This document shows, one piece after another, positions 15,269 through 25,541 of a stretch of DNA of 45,307 nt. The stretch comes from Prevotella sp. (GTDB taxonomy: Bacteria > Bacteroidota > Bacteroidia > Bacteroidales > Bacteroidaceae): the NCBI GenBank assembly GCA_017389705.1, contig JAFPEE010000026.1, positions 1 to 45,307 on the forward strand, given 5' to 3'. The notes under the pieces were generated by a model that was not told where the DNA came from, ran no database searches, and saw nothing but the letters and a program-made list of their open reading frames with translations. Position numbers and translations under genes: made by a program. Numbering within the stretch: the stretch's first letter is position 1; each line of letters starts with the position of its first letter.

Positions 15269-17290
15269 GTGAATCTGAAGCTACGCATATTAACGGTATT
15301 GCTGGGCATGATGACATTTGTGCCTGGCTTTTGTTATACTCAGGATGTAGACTCTACTACCATCTTGAGCCGTATTTGGAATTACCAGCGCAACTACACC
15401 CTCCCCGTCGATGGTCTGGAACAGAATGTATACCTACGCCTAGGCTTTGGAACAGAGCGTCGTAACTTCACCCTGTTCCTGGTGCCTACCATGTATGTCA
15501 TTGCCAAAGGTGATCGTCAGTACATCAGCGAGTCGTACTGCAAGGTAAAGTTCCACGACGTCAACAACTATGAGCTCCATCGGCAGATAGTCTGCGGCAA
15601 CATCCCCCGACAACGTACTGCCATGCCTGCTCTGCTGCAGTCCATCACGCCTAACCTTTATGATGTCAACATCTATCCTGAGCATCTGCTCTCCCCTTTC
15701 CATCGCGCTAATCGTCGTTACTACCGTTATAACATCTCCGTGGCTGAGGGAGGTCTGTCCATGGTACACTTCCGTCCTCGCTCCAAGAACACGCAGCTTG
15801 TCAGCGGTTACGCTATCGTAGATAACGTCACAGGGCGCTTGCAGTCTGTACAGTTTGAGGGCGAGTTTGACATGATGGCCTTCAAGGTGACGGCGCTGAT
15901 GAACAAGCAGGATTTGCATACCCCCTTGCCAGAGCGCTGCTCTACAGAAGCGACCTTCCGTTTCCTCGGCAATCGCATCACGTCACATTGTACCGCAGTC
16001 TACAACTGTTTGACGACACTTCCCGACACTCTTGACAGGAAGCAAGACCGGAAGCTGATGGAGGAGTTACGCCCTATTCCCCTGTCACCTAAGGACCAGA
16101 AAATCTATGATGACTTCGACGCTGAACAGCGCAAGAGAGAGGCAGAGGAGAAAGCAGACACGACATTTGTGGAAGAAAACTACGACTGGGTCAAGGAAAT
16201 AGGATGGGACCTCATTGGCTGCAACCTTATCAACGGCAACGAGGCGGAAGCAGGTCCTTTGAAGATGAACTTCTCGCCCCTGTTCAACCCCCTCTACTTC
16301 GGATATAGCCCAAGCCGAGGACTGAGCTACAGACTGAGACTTGGTGTACAGTACAGCTGGAACGCCCATCGCTACCTGACGCTGAACCCCCAGCTGGGTT
16401 ATAACTTCAAGTTGAAACAGTTCTTCTTTACCATCCCCTTACGAATGAACTATAACCCCAAGCGCAACGGCTATGCCGAGATAGAGTGGGTCAAAGGCAA
16501 CCGTACCTCCAACGGTATCTTAGAGCAAGACTTTCATCGCGTTATGGGAGACAGCATAGACATGCCCGAATACCAGGATATGTCCATCAGGGCAGTCAAC
16601 AACGTGGCAGCATTCGACTGGCTAGAAATCATGACAGGTATTGTCTACCATCGCCGTCAGTCGCTGGACTCTAAGATGATGGAACAGGCAGGCATAGAGC
16701 CATACTATCACAGCTTCGCCCCCCTGCTGACGGTACGTCTCACACCTTGGTATAACGGTCCTACCCTGACAGCCAACTACGAGCGTGGTTTGAGGAATGT
16801 CTTTAAATCCAACCTCGACTATGAGCGTTGGGAGTTCGACGCATCCTACCTATATCGCATGAAGAGCATGCGCATCCTCAATATGCGTGCCGGAACAGGA
16901 TTCTATACCCAGCGTAACTCCAACTACTTCGTCGACTTTGAGAACTTCCGCACAAATAACCTGCCGTCAGGCTGGGAAGACGACTGGTCTGGCGAGTTCC
17001 AGCTACTTGACGGACGTTGGTACAACGAGTCCAACTACTATATCAGGGGACACATCTCCTACGACTCCCCCCTGTTGGTGCTCTACCGCCTGCCCCTCAT
17101 TGGACGGTATATCGAGACAGAGCGTATCTACCTCAGCGCACTTTCCATAGAACACACCCGTCCTTACTTCGAGGTGGGCTATGGCTTCACCAACCGCTAT
17201 CTCTCTGCAGCCATCTTTGCCAGCATGCTGAATGGCAAGGTACAGAGAGTGGGCTGTAAGTTTACCGTAGAACTGTTCAGCCGATGGTAA
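15269..17290 (+). CDS. DUF5686-family outer-membrane protein
   Basis: 673 aa. A basic N terminus and hydrophobic stretch (2-22) form a signal peptide. The C-terminal half (from about 330) alternates aromatic residues as in a beta-barrel and ends GCKFTVELFSRW, with terminal aromatic Trp. This matches DUF5686 proteins, here without the N-terminal carboxypeptidase-like domain often found in the family. Start is GTG 15269; an ATG at 15308 would cut into the signal peptide. It overlaps addA by 7 bp. The function is unknown; an envelope role is inferred. Confidence 0.8.
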   Translation: MNLKLRILTVLLGMMTFVPGFCYTQDVDSTTILSRIWNYQRNYTLPVDGLEQNVYLRLGFGTERRNFTLFLVPTMYVIAKGDRQYISESYCKVKFHDVNNYELHRQIVCGNIPRQRTAMPALLQSITPNLYDVNIYPEHLLSPFHRANRRYYRYNISVAEGGLSMVHFRPRSKNTQLVSGYAIVDNVTGRLQSVQFEGEFDMMAFKVTALMNKQDLHTPLPERCSTEATFRFLGNRITSHCTAVYNCLTTLPDTLDRKQDRKLMEELRPIPLSPKDQKIYDDFDAEQRKREAEEKADTTFVEENYDWVKEIGWDLIGCNLINGNEAEAGPLKMNFSPLFNPLYFGYSPSRGLSYRLRLGVQYSWNAHRYLTLNPQLGYNFKLKQFFFTIPLRMNYNPKRNGYAEIEWVKGNRTSNGILEQDFHRVMGDSIDMPEYQDMSIRAVNNVAAFDWLEIMTGIVYHRRQSLDSKMMEQAGIEPYYHSFAPLLTVRLTPWYNGPTLTANYERGLRNVFKSNLDYERWEFDASYLYRMKSMRILNMRAGTGFYTQRNSNYFVDFENFRTNNLPSGWEDDWSGEFQLLDGRWYNESNYYIRGHISYDSPLLVLYRLPLIGRYIETERIYLSALSIEHTRPYFEVGYGFTNRYLSAAIFASMLNGKVQRVGCKFTVELFSRW

Positions 17291-20200
17291 AAGCACTTAC
17301 TGTATACAAGGCCAGCGCTGGCTCCGGCAAGACGTTTACCTTGGCTGCGGAGTATATCAAGCTACTCGTCAGGAATCCGATGAGCTACCGCAACATCCTG
17401 GCTGTCACCTTCACCAACAAGGCGACAGAAGAGATGAAGATGCGCATTCTCAGCCAGCTCTACGGCATCTGGAAGCAGTTGCCCGACTCCAAGGACTACA
17501 TGCAGAAGATTGTCGCTGAGACGGGCTACTCCGAGCAGGTTGTCAGCAAGCGAGCCAGTGAGGCCCTGCGCTTGCTGCTCCACAACTACAGCTACTTCCG
17601 CGTGGAAACCATCGATACCTTCTTCCAAAGCGTGTTGCGCAACCTGGCCCGTGAACTGGACCTGACAGCTAATCTCCGCATCGGCTTGAACGACATCCAG
17701 GTGGAGGAACAAGCCGTAGACCTGCTTATCGACTCCCTGACCCATACCGACGTCATGCTGCAATGGCTGTTGAAGTACATCATGGAGACCATCAGCGACG
17801 ACCGTTCCTGGAACATCATTGGACAGGTAAAGCAGTTCGGGCGTACCATCTTCCGCGATTACTACAAAGAGCGAAGCGCTGAGCTGAACAAGCTCATCAG
17901 CCAGCCCAACTTCCTGGAGGGGTATATCAGCCAGATGCGCAAGATACGCGACAATGCCCTGCAGCGCATGAAAGACCTGGCTACCCAGTTTTTTGACACC
18001 CTCGAGAGCGAGGGCATCACCATCGACGACCTTAGCTATGGCAAGAATGGCATCTATGGTTTCTTTGTCAAACTGCAAGAGGGGATGCTGGACGAAAGCA
18101 TTGTGGGCAAGCGCGTAGCCGACTGCATGGACGATGCCGCCAAGTGGTACTCCAAGAAGAAAAACCCTCGGGCTGAGACCATCCACTACCTCGCCGACAG
18201 CACCCTCATCCCTCTGTTGCATCAGGCCGTCGAAGAGCGTCCCCGCCAATGGAAGCTCTTCAAGTCGGCAGACCTCACCCTGCGCCACCTGAACCAGCTA
18301 CGCCTGCTGGGCAGCATAGAGCAGAAGGTGCGCGACTTGAATGATGAGGCCAACCGTTTCCTGCTTAGTGACACACAGCAGCTGCTCCACTCGCTTATCA
18401 AAGACAGCGACTCGCCCTTCATCTTCGAAAAGATTGGCACCCAGCTGGAGCACGTCATGATAGACGAGTTCCAGGACACCTCTACCGTCCAGTGGCAGAA
18501 CTTCAAGGTGCTGCTACAGGAGTGCATGAGCCATGTCGACACCGAAAACCTCATCGTAGGCGACGTCAAGCAGAGCATCTATCGCTGGCGCTCCGGTGAC
18601 TGGCGACTGCTCAATGCCATAGACCTGGAATTCCCCCATTCCGACGAACTTTTGGACATCAAGCCTCTAGACACCAACTACCGCTCAGAGCGCAATATCA
18701 TCGATTTCAACAACGCTTTCTTTACCGAGGCAGCCCTCCAGGAGTACCAGGCCCAGCACGAGGATTATCCCCAAGGGGCCGAGCAGCTCAAGAGCGCCTA
18801 TTCCGATGTGGTGCAGCAAATACCGGAAAAACGCGGTTCCAACGGGTTTGTCAGCATCCGCATGCTCCCCAAGGCCGACTACCAGGAGCAGACCCTCCGC
18901 GAGATTGCCGACACCGTCTGCCTGCTCCTGGAGCGTGGCATCAAGCCCCAACAGATGGCCATCCTGGTACGTACCAACAACTATATCCCCATGGTTGCCG
19001 ACTACTTCACGGAGCACCTGCCTGACATCCGCATCGTCAGCGACGAGGCCTTCCGCCTCGATGCCTCCGTCTCCGTCAGCCTCCTGGTCCAGGCTCTGCA
19101 TCTGCTCACCCACCCTAACGACCTGCTGGCAAAGGCTACCATCACCAAGATCTACCAGCGCTCCGTGTTAGGCAACGACATTCCTGAGCAGGAGCTCCTC
19201 ATCAAGGACCAGCCCATGGACGAGCTTCTGCCCGAGGCTTACACCCAGCATGCTAACGAGCTGTTGCTCCTGCCTCTCTACGAACTTACAGAGCGTCTCT
19301 ATACTATCTTCCAGCTCCAGCGCCTCAATGAACAGAGCGCCTATATCTGCGCCTTCTACGACCAGCTCAGCCAGTTTACACAAGACAACAGTACCGACAT
19401 CGACGCCTTTGTCCGTGAGTGGGAAGAGACGCTGTGCAGCAAGACTATCCAGGCCTCGCAGACCGATGGCATCCGCATCCTCTCTATCCACAAGAGCAAA
19501 GGACTGGAGTTCCAGCATGTCATCATTCCCTTCTGCGACTGGCAGCTGGAGCATAACGACATCCTGTGGTGCCAACCCCAGGAAAGCCCCTTCAATACCC
19601 TACCCATCATACCTGTCGACTACAGCCTGAAACAGATGACAGGCACCATCTACGAGCACGACTACCTGGACGAGCACCTGCAGAATACCGTCGACAACCT
19701 CAACCTGCTCTACGTAGCCTTCACCCGTGCCTGCCAGAGCCTGTTTGTCATAGGGCGTCGCGATGCCAAGAACACCCGTTCTGTCCGCATCGAGAGCGTA
19801 CTACCGAAAATCCGTCTCGACGGCAGCTTCCTCGAAGGCACAAAAGACAATGAGGCTGTGCTGTCCTTCACCTTCGGACAACTCCCCGAAAGCATAGGGT
19901 CCCCAGAACAGTCCAAACCCTCCGAGAATGTCTTCAAACAGCCCGTAACCACGAAGTCCCTCACCATGGAGACTTTCGACGTCAAGACCGAGTTCCGTCA
20001 GAGCAACAAAAGCCGCGATTTCATCGAGGGCGAAGACGAGCATCCCACGCTTAGCTACATCAAGATTGGCAGCGTCCTACACAACATATTCTCCACCATC
20101 CGCACGAGTGCCGACATCGACGAGGCCCTGCTCCAACTACAACACGACGGCATACTCTACGACGACGATGTGACCCGTGATAAGGTAATCGACCTGCTTC

Positions 20201-20502
20201 GCAAAAGACTTGAAGATAAACGTGTAAACGATTGGTTCTCTAACCGTTGGAAACTATATAATGAGTGCACTATCCTCACCATAAGAGAGGGCAAGATGGT
20301 AGAACGCCGACCAGACCGTGTGATGACAGACGGCCATGAGACGCATGTCGTCGACTTCAAATTTGGCCACCCTGACGACGACCACACGCAACAGGTTTCC
20401 GAGTATATGCAGCTGCTCCGCTCCATGGGTATGCCCCATGTCAGGGGATGGCTCTGGTATGTCTATATGAACAAGGTGGTGGAAGTAAGAAGCGATGAGT
20501 GA
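17284..20502 (+). CDS. addA: AddA-type helicase-nuclease (UvrD/RecB family)
   Basis: 1072 aa. Superfamily 1A helicase: Walker A ASAGSGKTF (10-18), motif Ia AVTFTNKATEEMK, Walker B MIDEFQDTS, motif III GDVKQSIYRWRSGD, motif V SIHKSKGLEFQ, motif VI LLYVAFTRA. The C-terminal RecB-type nuclease motif is VVDFKFG near residue 1030. With AddB it should resect double-strand breaks for RecA-dependent repair. It begins inside the end of the DUF5686 gene and is followed by addB after 6 bp across a tandem repeat. Complete. Confidence 0.93.
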   Translation: MVKALTVYKASAGSGKTFTLAAEYIKLLVRNPMSYRNILAVTFTNKATEEMKMRILSQLYGIWKQLPDSKDYMQKIVAETGYSEQVVSKRASEALRLLLHNYSYFRVETIDTFFQSVLRNLARELDLTANLRIGLNDIQVEEQAVDLLIDSLTHTDVMLQWLLKYIMETISDDRSWNIIGQVKQFGRTIFRDYYKERSAELNKLISQPNFLEGYISQMRKIRDNALQRMKDLATQFFDTLESEGITIDDLSYGKNGIYGFFVKLQEGMLDESIVGKRVADCMDDAAKWYSKKKNPRAETIHYLADSTLIPLLHQAVEERPRQWKLFKSADLTLRHLNQLRLLGSIEQKVRDLNDEANRFLLSDTQQLLHSLIKDSDSPFIFEKIGTQLEHVMIDEFQDTSTVQWQNFKVLLQECMSHVDTENLIVGDVKQSIYRWRSGDWRLLNAIDLEFPHSDELLDIKPLDTNYRSERNIIDFNNAFFTEAALQEYQAQHEDYPQGAEQLKSAYSDVVQQIPEKRGSNGFVSIRMLPKADYQEQTLREIADTVCLLLERGIKPQQMAILVRTNNYIPMVADYFTEHLPDIRIVSDEAFRLDASVSVSLLVQALHLLTHPNDLLAKATITKIYQRSVLGNDIPEQELLIKDQPMDELLPEAYTQHANELLLLPLYELTERLYTIFQLQRLNEQSAYICAFYDQLSQFTQDNSTDIDAFVREWEETLCSKTIQASQTDGIRILSIHKSKGLEFQHVIIPFCDWQLEHNDILWCQPQESPFNTLPIIPVDYSLKQMTGTIYEHDYLDEHLQNTVDNLNLLYVAFTRACQSLFVIGRRDAKNTRSVRIESVLPKIRLDGSFLEGTKDNEAVLSFTFGQLPESIGSPEQSKPSENVFKQPVTTKSLTMETFDVKTEFRQSNKSRDFIEGEDEHPTLSYIKIGSVLHNIFSTIRTSADIDEALLQLQHDGILYDDDVTRDKVIDLLRKRLEDKRVNDWFSNRWKLYNECTILTIREGKMVERRPDRVMTDGHETHVVDFKFGHPDDDHTQQVSEYMQLLRSMGMPHVRGWLWYVYMNKVVEVRSDE

Positions 20503-20520
20503 TAAGTGATGAGTGAGATG
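20497..20520 (+). repeat. 14-bp repeat between addA stop and addB start
   Basis: GAGTGATAAGTGAT (20497-20510) followed by GAGTGAGATG (20511-20520). The addA TGA stop lies in the first unit and both candidate addB ATGs (20509, 20518) lie at unit ends. The unit is nearly identical to that at 33515-33556. Confidence 0.75.
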
Positions 20521-23319
20521 AAAGACTTTCTGTCCTATGTAGCCGAGGATATCCTCCGTAAGTACGGCACAAATCTGTCGCACGTCGCCGTGGTGTTCCC
20601 CAACAAGCGTGCCTCGCTGTTCCTCAATGAGCACCTGGCACAGCTGGCAGGCAGGCCCCTGTGGAGCCCCGCCTACATCACCATCAGCGAGCTGTTCCGC
20701 CAACAGTCAGAACTCCAGGTTGCCGACCCTATCAAGTTGGTCTGCGACCTGCACAAGTCATTCTGCAAAATGACTGGTTCCACAGAGTCCCTTGACAAGT
20801 TCTACGGCTGGGGACAGCTGCTGCTTACCGACTTCGACGACATCGACAAGAATATGGCCGACGCAGACCGTGTCTTTGCCAACCTGCGCGACATCCATGA
20901 GCTCGACGACATCTCCTATCTCACCGATGAGCAACGTCAGCTGCTACAACGCTTCTTCAGCAACTTCAGCGACGACCACAACAGCGAGTTAAAGGAACGT
21001 TTCCTGCATCTGTGGAGCCACTTTGCTGACATTTACCACGATTTCAACGAAACCCTCACCGCTCAGGGACTCACTTACGAGGGTGCCCTCTACCGGCAGG
21101 TAGCCACCTCGCCAGTCTCCTTCCCCTACAACCACTACCTCTTCATAGGCTTCAACCTGCTACAGAAGGTCGAACAACAGCTTTTCTCCACCCTGCAACA
21201 CGAGGGCAAGGCCCATTTCTACTGGGACTTCGACCACTATTACATGAAGCAAGAGCACGAGGCAGGGCAGTACATCAGCCGATACCTGCCCAACTTCCCC
21301 AACGAGCTCGACACAGATAGCGATGAAATCTACCGAAATTTCACCCAGCCCAAGCAAATCAGCTACATCGCGGCACCCACGGAGAACATCCAGGCCCGCT
21401 ACGTCAGCAACTGGCTCCTCGAACAGGAGCGCTATCGCGACGGACGCCGCACCGCCATCGTGCTCTGCAACGAGGCCCTTCTGCCTGTCGTCATCCATTG
21501 CCTGCCCCGGGAAGTCAATAAGGTGAATATCACCACGGGCTATCCCCTGTCGCAGACCCCTGTGGCCTCTTTCATCCAACTGTGGTTCGACCTGCAGCTG
21601 CGGGGACGCATCCCCCGGCTGGTACGCAACTTCCAGCGCCATCCTTATGCCAAATACATTGATGACGATACTACCCACACAACCCCGGAGGGCACCGATG
21701 GTACTGAGGGCACAATAGCAGAGATTGGAGGCACAGCTCTTGACCTGCGCCAACTTGCCGCCCAGCTGCGGCAGATAGCCCAACATGGCAAAGAAGCCAT
21801 CAGCGACCCACTCTTCCAGGAGTCCCTCTTCCGGGCCTATACCCTCGTCAACCGTCTCTGCGACCTGCAGCAGAGTGGTGATCTCATCGTCGACGGCATC
21901 ACTCTGCAACGGCTCGTAGGACAGCTGTTACAGCAGACCAGCATCCCCTTCCATGGTGAGCCGGCAGAAGGCTTGCAGGTGATGGGCGTCCTCGAGACCC
22001 GCAACCTTGACTTCGACCATGTGCTGCTGCTCTCCTGCAATGAGGGCAACATGCCCCGCGGCGTCAACGACAGCTCCTTTATCCCCCACAGCATCCGCCA
22101 TGCCTACGAGCTCACCACCGTCGAAAACAAGGTCAGCATCTACGCCTATTACTTCCACCGCCTGCTGCAGCGCGCCACCGACGTCACCATCCTATACAAC
22201 AACTCCACCGAGGACGGCCAGCGTGGCGAGATGAGCCGCTTCATGCTCCAGCTCATGGTGGAAAGTCCCCATGCCGTCAGCCAGCACACCCTGCAGACAG
22301 GCCAGTCCACGGTCCGCTGGCAGCCAGTCCCCATCGACAAGACACCACGTGTGTTGCAGACCCTGGCAACCCACTACAGCGAGCCTGGAGCTCTGCTCTC
22401 CCCATCGGCAATCAATAAGTACATGCGCTGCCCCCTGCAGTTCTACTACCGCTATGTCGCCGACCTTCGGGAGCCCAACCTGCCAGACGACGAGCAGGAG
22501 CTCGACAACCGCACCTTCGGCAACATCTTCCACGAAGCTGCCGACATCATCTATCACCGGCTGCCCCGCAACATCGACAAGTCGCTTCTCGACCACCTGC
22601 TGCGCTCCAAGATAGAGATAGAGCGGGCCGTCGACGAGGCTTTCCACCGTGTCATGCCCTACCTGCCTGCCAGTGGCCTACACCTCATCAACCGCCAGGT
22701 CATCATCCACTACCTGCGCCAGCTGCTGCAGATAGACCGTCGCCTGGCACCCTTTACCATCCTTGGCCTCGAGTGCGACGTGTGGCGGGAGCTCGACGAC
22801 AGCTACCTGCCGGCAGCCATCAGCCAGGTGCTGCACGCCAATGGCTGTAAGTCACTGCACATTGGAGGACGCATAGACCGTCTGGACCTGCTCAGCAACG
22901 GGACCATCCGCGTCGTCGACTACAAGACGGGCAGCAGCCGCCTCAAGCCCCTGCCTGACGTCGAGGCCATCTTCCTGCCCGAATTCATCCACGAGCATGC
23001 CGACTACTACCTGCAGACCTTCGTCTATGCCGACATCGTCAGCCGCAGCCCCCACCTCTTAAATCTGCAATCCACAGCCTTGCCCCGTAAGGTCTCTCCT
23101 GCCCTGCTGTTTATTCAGCATGCCGGAGCCGCTGACTACGACCCCACGCTCTGCTTTGGACGCGAGCCCATCAGCGACATCAGCGCCTTTTCCGCCCGTT
23201 TCAACGAGCTCCTGGGGCAGAAAATCAGCGAGCTGTTCTCCCCCGACATACCCTTCGTTCCCACCACCGACCTGCGCATCTGCCGCACCTGTCCCTATGC
23301 CCCCTTCTGCCGCCGATGA
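20509..23319 (+). CDS. addB: AddB-type PD-(D/E)XK nuclease, AddA partner
   Basis: About 936 aa. The N terminus VVFPNKRASLFLNEHLA replaces Walker A, as in degenerate-helicase AddB proteins. The C-terminal nuclease contains GGRIDRLD and VRVVDYKTGS. Four Cys for an iron-sulfur staple are present: one in MRCPLQFYYRY (near 642) and three at the very C terminus (CRTCPYAPFC). Together with addA upstream, this is a two-subunit double-strand-break resection nuclease. Start taken as ATG 20509, which sits in the same repeat position as the MBL gene start; ATG 20518 is possible. It overlaps the next gene by ATGA. Confidence 0.9.
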   Translation: MSEMKDFLSYVAEDILRKYGTNLSHVAVVFPNKRASLFLNEHLAQLAGRPLWSPAYITISELFRQQSELQVADPIKLVCDLHKSFCKMTGSTESLDKFYGWGQLLLTDFDDIDKNMADADRVFANLRDIHELDDISYLTDEQRQLLQRFFSNFSDDHNSELKERFLHLWSHFADIYHDFNETLTAQGLTYEGALYRQVATSPVSFPYNHYLFIGFNLLQKVEQQLFSTLQHEGKAHFYWDFDHYYMKQEHEAGQYISRYLPNFPNELDTDSDEIYRNFTQPKQISYIAAPTENIQARYVSNWLLEQERYRDGRRTAIVLCNEALLPVVIHCLPREVNKVNITTGYPLSQTPVASFIQLWFDLQLRGRIPRLVRNFQRHPYAKYIDDDTTHTTPEGTDGTEGTIAEIGGTALDLRQLAAQLRQIAQHGKEAISDPLFQESLFRAYTLVNRLCDLQQSGDLIVDGITLQRLVGQLLQQTSIPFHGEPAEGLQVMGVLETRNLDFDHVLLLSCNEGNMPRGVNDSSFIPHSIRHAYELTTVENKVSIYAYYFHRLLQRATDVTILYNNSTEDGQRGEMSRFMLQLMVESPHAVSQHTLQTGQSTVRWQPVPIDKTPRVLQTLATHYSEPGALLSPSAINKYMRCPLQFYYRYVADLREPNLPDDEQELDNRTFGNIFHEAADIIYHRLPRNIDKSLLDHLLRSKIEIERAVDEAFHRVMPYLPASGLHLINRQVIIHYLRQLLQIDRRLAPFTILGLECDVWRELDDSYLPAAISQVLHANGCKSLHIGGRIDRLDLLSNGTIRVVDYKTGSSRLKPLPDVEAIFLPEFIHEHADYYLQTFVYADIVSRSPHLLNLQSTALPRKVSPALLFIQHAGAADYDPTLCFGREPISDISAFSARFNELLGQKISELFSPDIPFVPTTDLRICRTCPYAPFCRR

Positions 23320-23732
23320 ATAGCTTTCTCATACGTCTCAGCCTGATAGCCGCTCTGCTGTGCGGTCTGCTTGGTTCCAACCTCGGAGCCAAGGCGCAAC
23401 ACACGGCCCACCGCCATGCCGACGACGAAGAGCAGCTACAGCAGTACGACAGCTGGCTGAACCACGTTGCCGAGGAGCCCCAGACCGTCCAGCTGCCCCT
23501 CATGCAGTCTGGCGGACAATCACACCGCGTGGTCACCACCCGCAACAGCCGCATCCTGTCCTCCCATGGCGGCAAACCTGGGCAGACTGGCGGACGCTGG
23601 GCACGACACCATTCGTCTAACTCCATTAAACACGCTCTCCTGCACCTGCGCCAAAGCCCCAACTGGCTTCACACAGGTGTAGCGTCTCCGCGCCATTACT
23701 ATGTCATAGCGCTGAGACGGCTTCTTTGTTAA
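23316..23732 (+). CDS. Small secreted protein, unknown function
   Basis: 138 aa. Signal peptide at 1-28 (IRLSLIAALLCGLLGS ... AKA-Q). The mature protein is small, basic and His/Arg-rich, ending HYYVIALRRLLC. No domain recognised. Its ATG overlaps the addB stop (ATGA), so it is likely translated by coupling with the repair nuclease, yet it should be exported. This mismatch makes the operon membership interesting rather than informative. Confidence 0.6.
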   Translation: MNSFLIRLSLIAALLCGLLGSNLGAKAQHTAHRHADDEEQLQQYDSWLNHVAEEPQTVQLPLMQSGGQSHRVVTTRNSRILSSHGGKPGQTGGRWARHHSSNSIKHALLHLRQSPNWLHTGVASPRHYYVIALRRLLC

Positions 23733-23810
23733 CGATAGCACTTCCCCTACAGGCCAATGAACAGGAGGAAGACAACAAAAACATCATTAACAAAGAAAAT
23801 GAAAAAAACA

Positions 23811-24209
23811 ATGGCAAATATCAAGAAACTGCAGATGTGGAACACCATCTGCGCTGATGCTCGTTTTAGCGTCAGCAAATCGCTGTTTGGTCTCTCGACC
23901 ACCGTTACCTATACCACCACCAACAGCGTCCTCGACGCTTACACCTACGAGTACAGCCCTGCCGACGGCGAACACCTGAAGCGCATCCTGCAGATGCCTA
24001 AGGACCACATTGCCAAGTTCATTGGCGACTTCCAACCCAAGAGCACCGTCAACGGCAACTACATGGCAGAGGTCTGTATCTCCCGCGACGGAGCCTTCGC
24101 TGCCGTCCTGCTGCTCCAGTTTGCCCATCTGAGTTATGAGCCCGTCACCGACGTGCAGTTCTTCGAGGGCGACGAGGCCCGCTTCATACAACAGTTGTTC
24201 AAATCATAG
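23811..24209 (+). CDS. Conserved hypothetical protein
   Basis: 132 aa from ATG 23811; in-frame ATGs at 23799 and 23757 would add 4 or 18 Lys/Arg/Thr-rich residues that look like leader sequence. Soluble, no signal peptide. Segments ICADARFSVSKSLFGLSTTV, YTYEYSPADGEHLKRIL and FIGDFQPKSTVNGNYMAEVC suggest a compact alpha/beta fold, but I recognise no family. Last gene of the plus-strand addAB group and directly followed by a terminator. Confidence 0.65.
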   Translation: MANIKKLQMWNTICADARFSVSKSLFGLSTTVTYTTTNSVLDAYTYEYSPADGEHLKRILQMPKDHIAKFIGDFQPKSTVNGNYMAEVCISRDGAFAAVLLLQFAHLSYEPVTDVQFFEGDEARFIQQLFKS

Positions 24210-24247
24210 CAGGCCGACGACATGACAACTGAGTCGTGAAACTATGC

Positions 24248-24287
24248 ACCAAAAAAGACTTCCCTTGCGTGGGAAGCCTTTTTTGGT
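24248..24287 (+). terminator. Terminator after the addAB group
   Basis: Stem built from CCAAAAAAGaCTTCCC and GGGAAGcCTTTTTTGG around a 6-nt loop, with a T-rich 3' arm. The rest of 24210-24446 holds only this terminator and the next promoter. Confidence 0.85.
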
Positions 24288-24337
24288 TAAAAGGCGCAGA
24301 GTTACTCACGCCAGGAAAAAAGAAAAAATTGTTTTCA

Positions 24338-24369
24338 TTTGGTTTTTTACTTACTTATTCGTAACTTTG
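24338..24369 (+). promoter_or_regulatory. Promoter of the TlpA-like gene
   Basis: TTTG (24338-24341), 20-bp spacer, TAACTTTG (24362-24369). The leader is about 75 nt. Confidence 0.82.
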
Positions 24370-24446
24370 CCGACGAAACACGATATCGGGCATGACCGTA
24401 CCGTTAGTCATTTTATTACAATCCATATTACATAGATAAAGAAATA

Positions 24447-25535
24447 ATGAAGAAAGTTTTGATTTTGGCTGTATTTGCCATCGCAGCATTGCCCTCAATG
24501 GCACAGGTAAAATATGCCGTCAGCGGAACGTACTCAGCGAACGGCAAAAAAGTCTATCTGAAAGACGAGTTGACAGAAAAGATGATCGACAGCACGGTTG
24601 TTGCCGACGGCAAGTTCGCCTTCGCGGGTACGGCCGACAAGGATGCGCTGATGGACGTCAAGACACAAAAGGGAAATTTGGCGATGGAATTCTTCAATGA
24701 TGGTACTCCCGTAATCATCAACCTCAACGACACTACCCTGAAAGGCTCTCCCCTTAACGAGCGCCTGGCAAAGCTTAACCATGAAATGGAAATCCCCCAA
24801 AGAAGATTTGAAGCCAAGACTGCCAAGATGACCGAGGCCGAAATGGAGGCACATGGTGAAGAACTCATGGACGAGATGAACAAGGTGATTGACGGGATGC
24901 AAGCCTTCGCCAACAAGGTGTTCAAAGAGGAGCGCAATTCGCTGATACCTGTGGCATTCAGCTTGTTTTACTTCTATGACAATGGCCTGGAGGCATACGA
25001 TGAATTGGTAAAGGAGGGCGTGGTGTTTGCCAACCATCCCTATCTGAAGAAGTCGAGAGACGAAGTGGAGTCAATACTAAAGCCGAAGGATGGCCCGAAG
25101 ACAGCCTTCATCGGTCAGCAGTTCACCGACCTGGAGATGGCTGACCCTGACGGCAAGATGCACAAGATCAGCGACCTCGTTGGCGAGGGCAAGTACGTGC
25201 TTGTCGACTTCTGGGCTTCGTGGTGCGGTCCCTGTCGCGCTGAGATGCCTAACGTGCTCGAAGCCTACAACAAATACCACGACAAGGGCTTTGAGGTCGT
25301 AGGCGTATCGTTTGACCAGAAGAAAGAGGCTTGGGTGAAGGCCATCGGACAGCTGAAGATGCCGTGGATGCAGATTTCCGACCTGAAAGGCTGGAAGTGT
25401 GCTGCTGCCCCCATTTACAAGATTGACGGCATCCCCGACAATATCCTCATCGACCCGCAGGGTAAGATCATCGATCGCGGTCTTCGTGGCAAGATGCTGC
25501 ACAAACGCCTGGAGAAACTTTTGAATAAGCAGTAA
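24447..25535 (+). CDS. TlpA-like periplasmic thioredoxin with DUF4369 N-terminal domain
   Basis: 362 aa. Signal peptide (1-19, cut after SMA). Residues about 25-120 form a beta-rich DUF4369-type domain, then a helical linker (about 120-210) and a thioredoxin/AhpC-TSA domain with active site Trp259-Cys-Gly-Pro-Cys263 and the cis-Pro segment IDGIPDNILIDPQG. Expected to act as a periplasmic thiol-disulfide oxidoreductase, probably reducing. Partner unknown; the membrane protein gene follows after 6 bp. Confidence 0.88.
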   Translation: MKKVLILAVFAIAALPSMAQVKYAVSGTYSANGKKVYLKDELTEKMIDSTVVADGKFAFAGTADKDALMDVKTQKGNLAMEFFNDGTPVIINLNDTTLKGSPLNERLAKLNHEMEIPQRRFEAKTAKMTEAEMEAHGEELMDEMNKVIDGMQAFANKVFKEERNSLIPVAFSLFYFYDNGLEAYDELVKEGVVFANHPYLKKSRDEVESILKPKDGPKTAFIGQQFTDLEMADPDGKMHKISDLVGEGKYVLVDFWASWCGPCRAEMPNVLEAYNKYHDKGFEVVGVSFDQKKEAWVKAIGQLKMPWMQISDLKGWKCAAAPIYKIDGIPDNILIDPQGKIIDRGLRGKMLHKRLEKLLNKQ

Positions 25536-25541
25536 GCTAAC

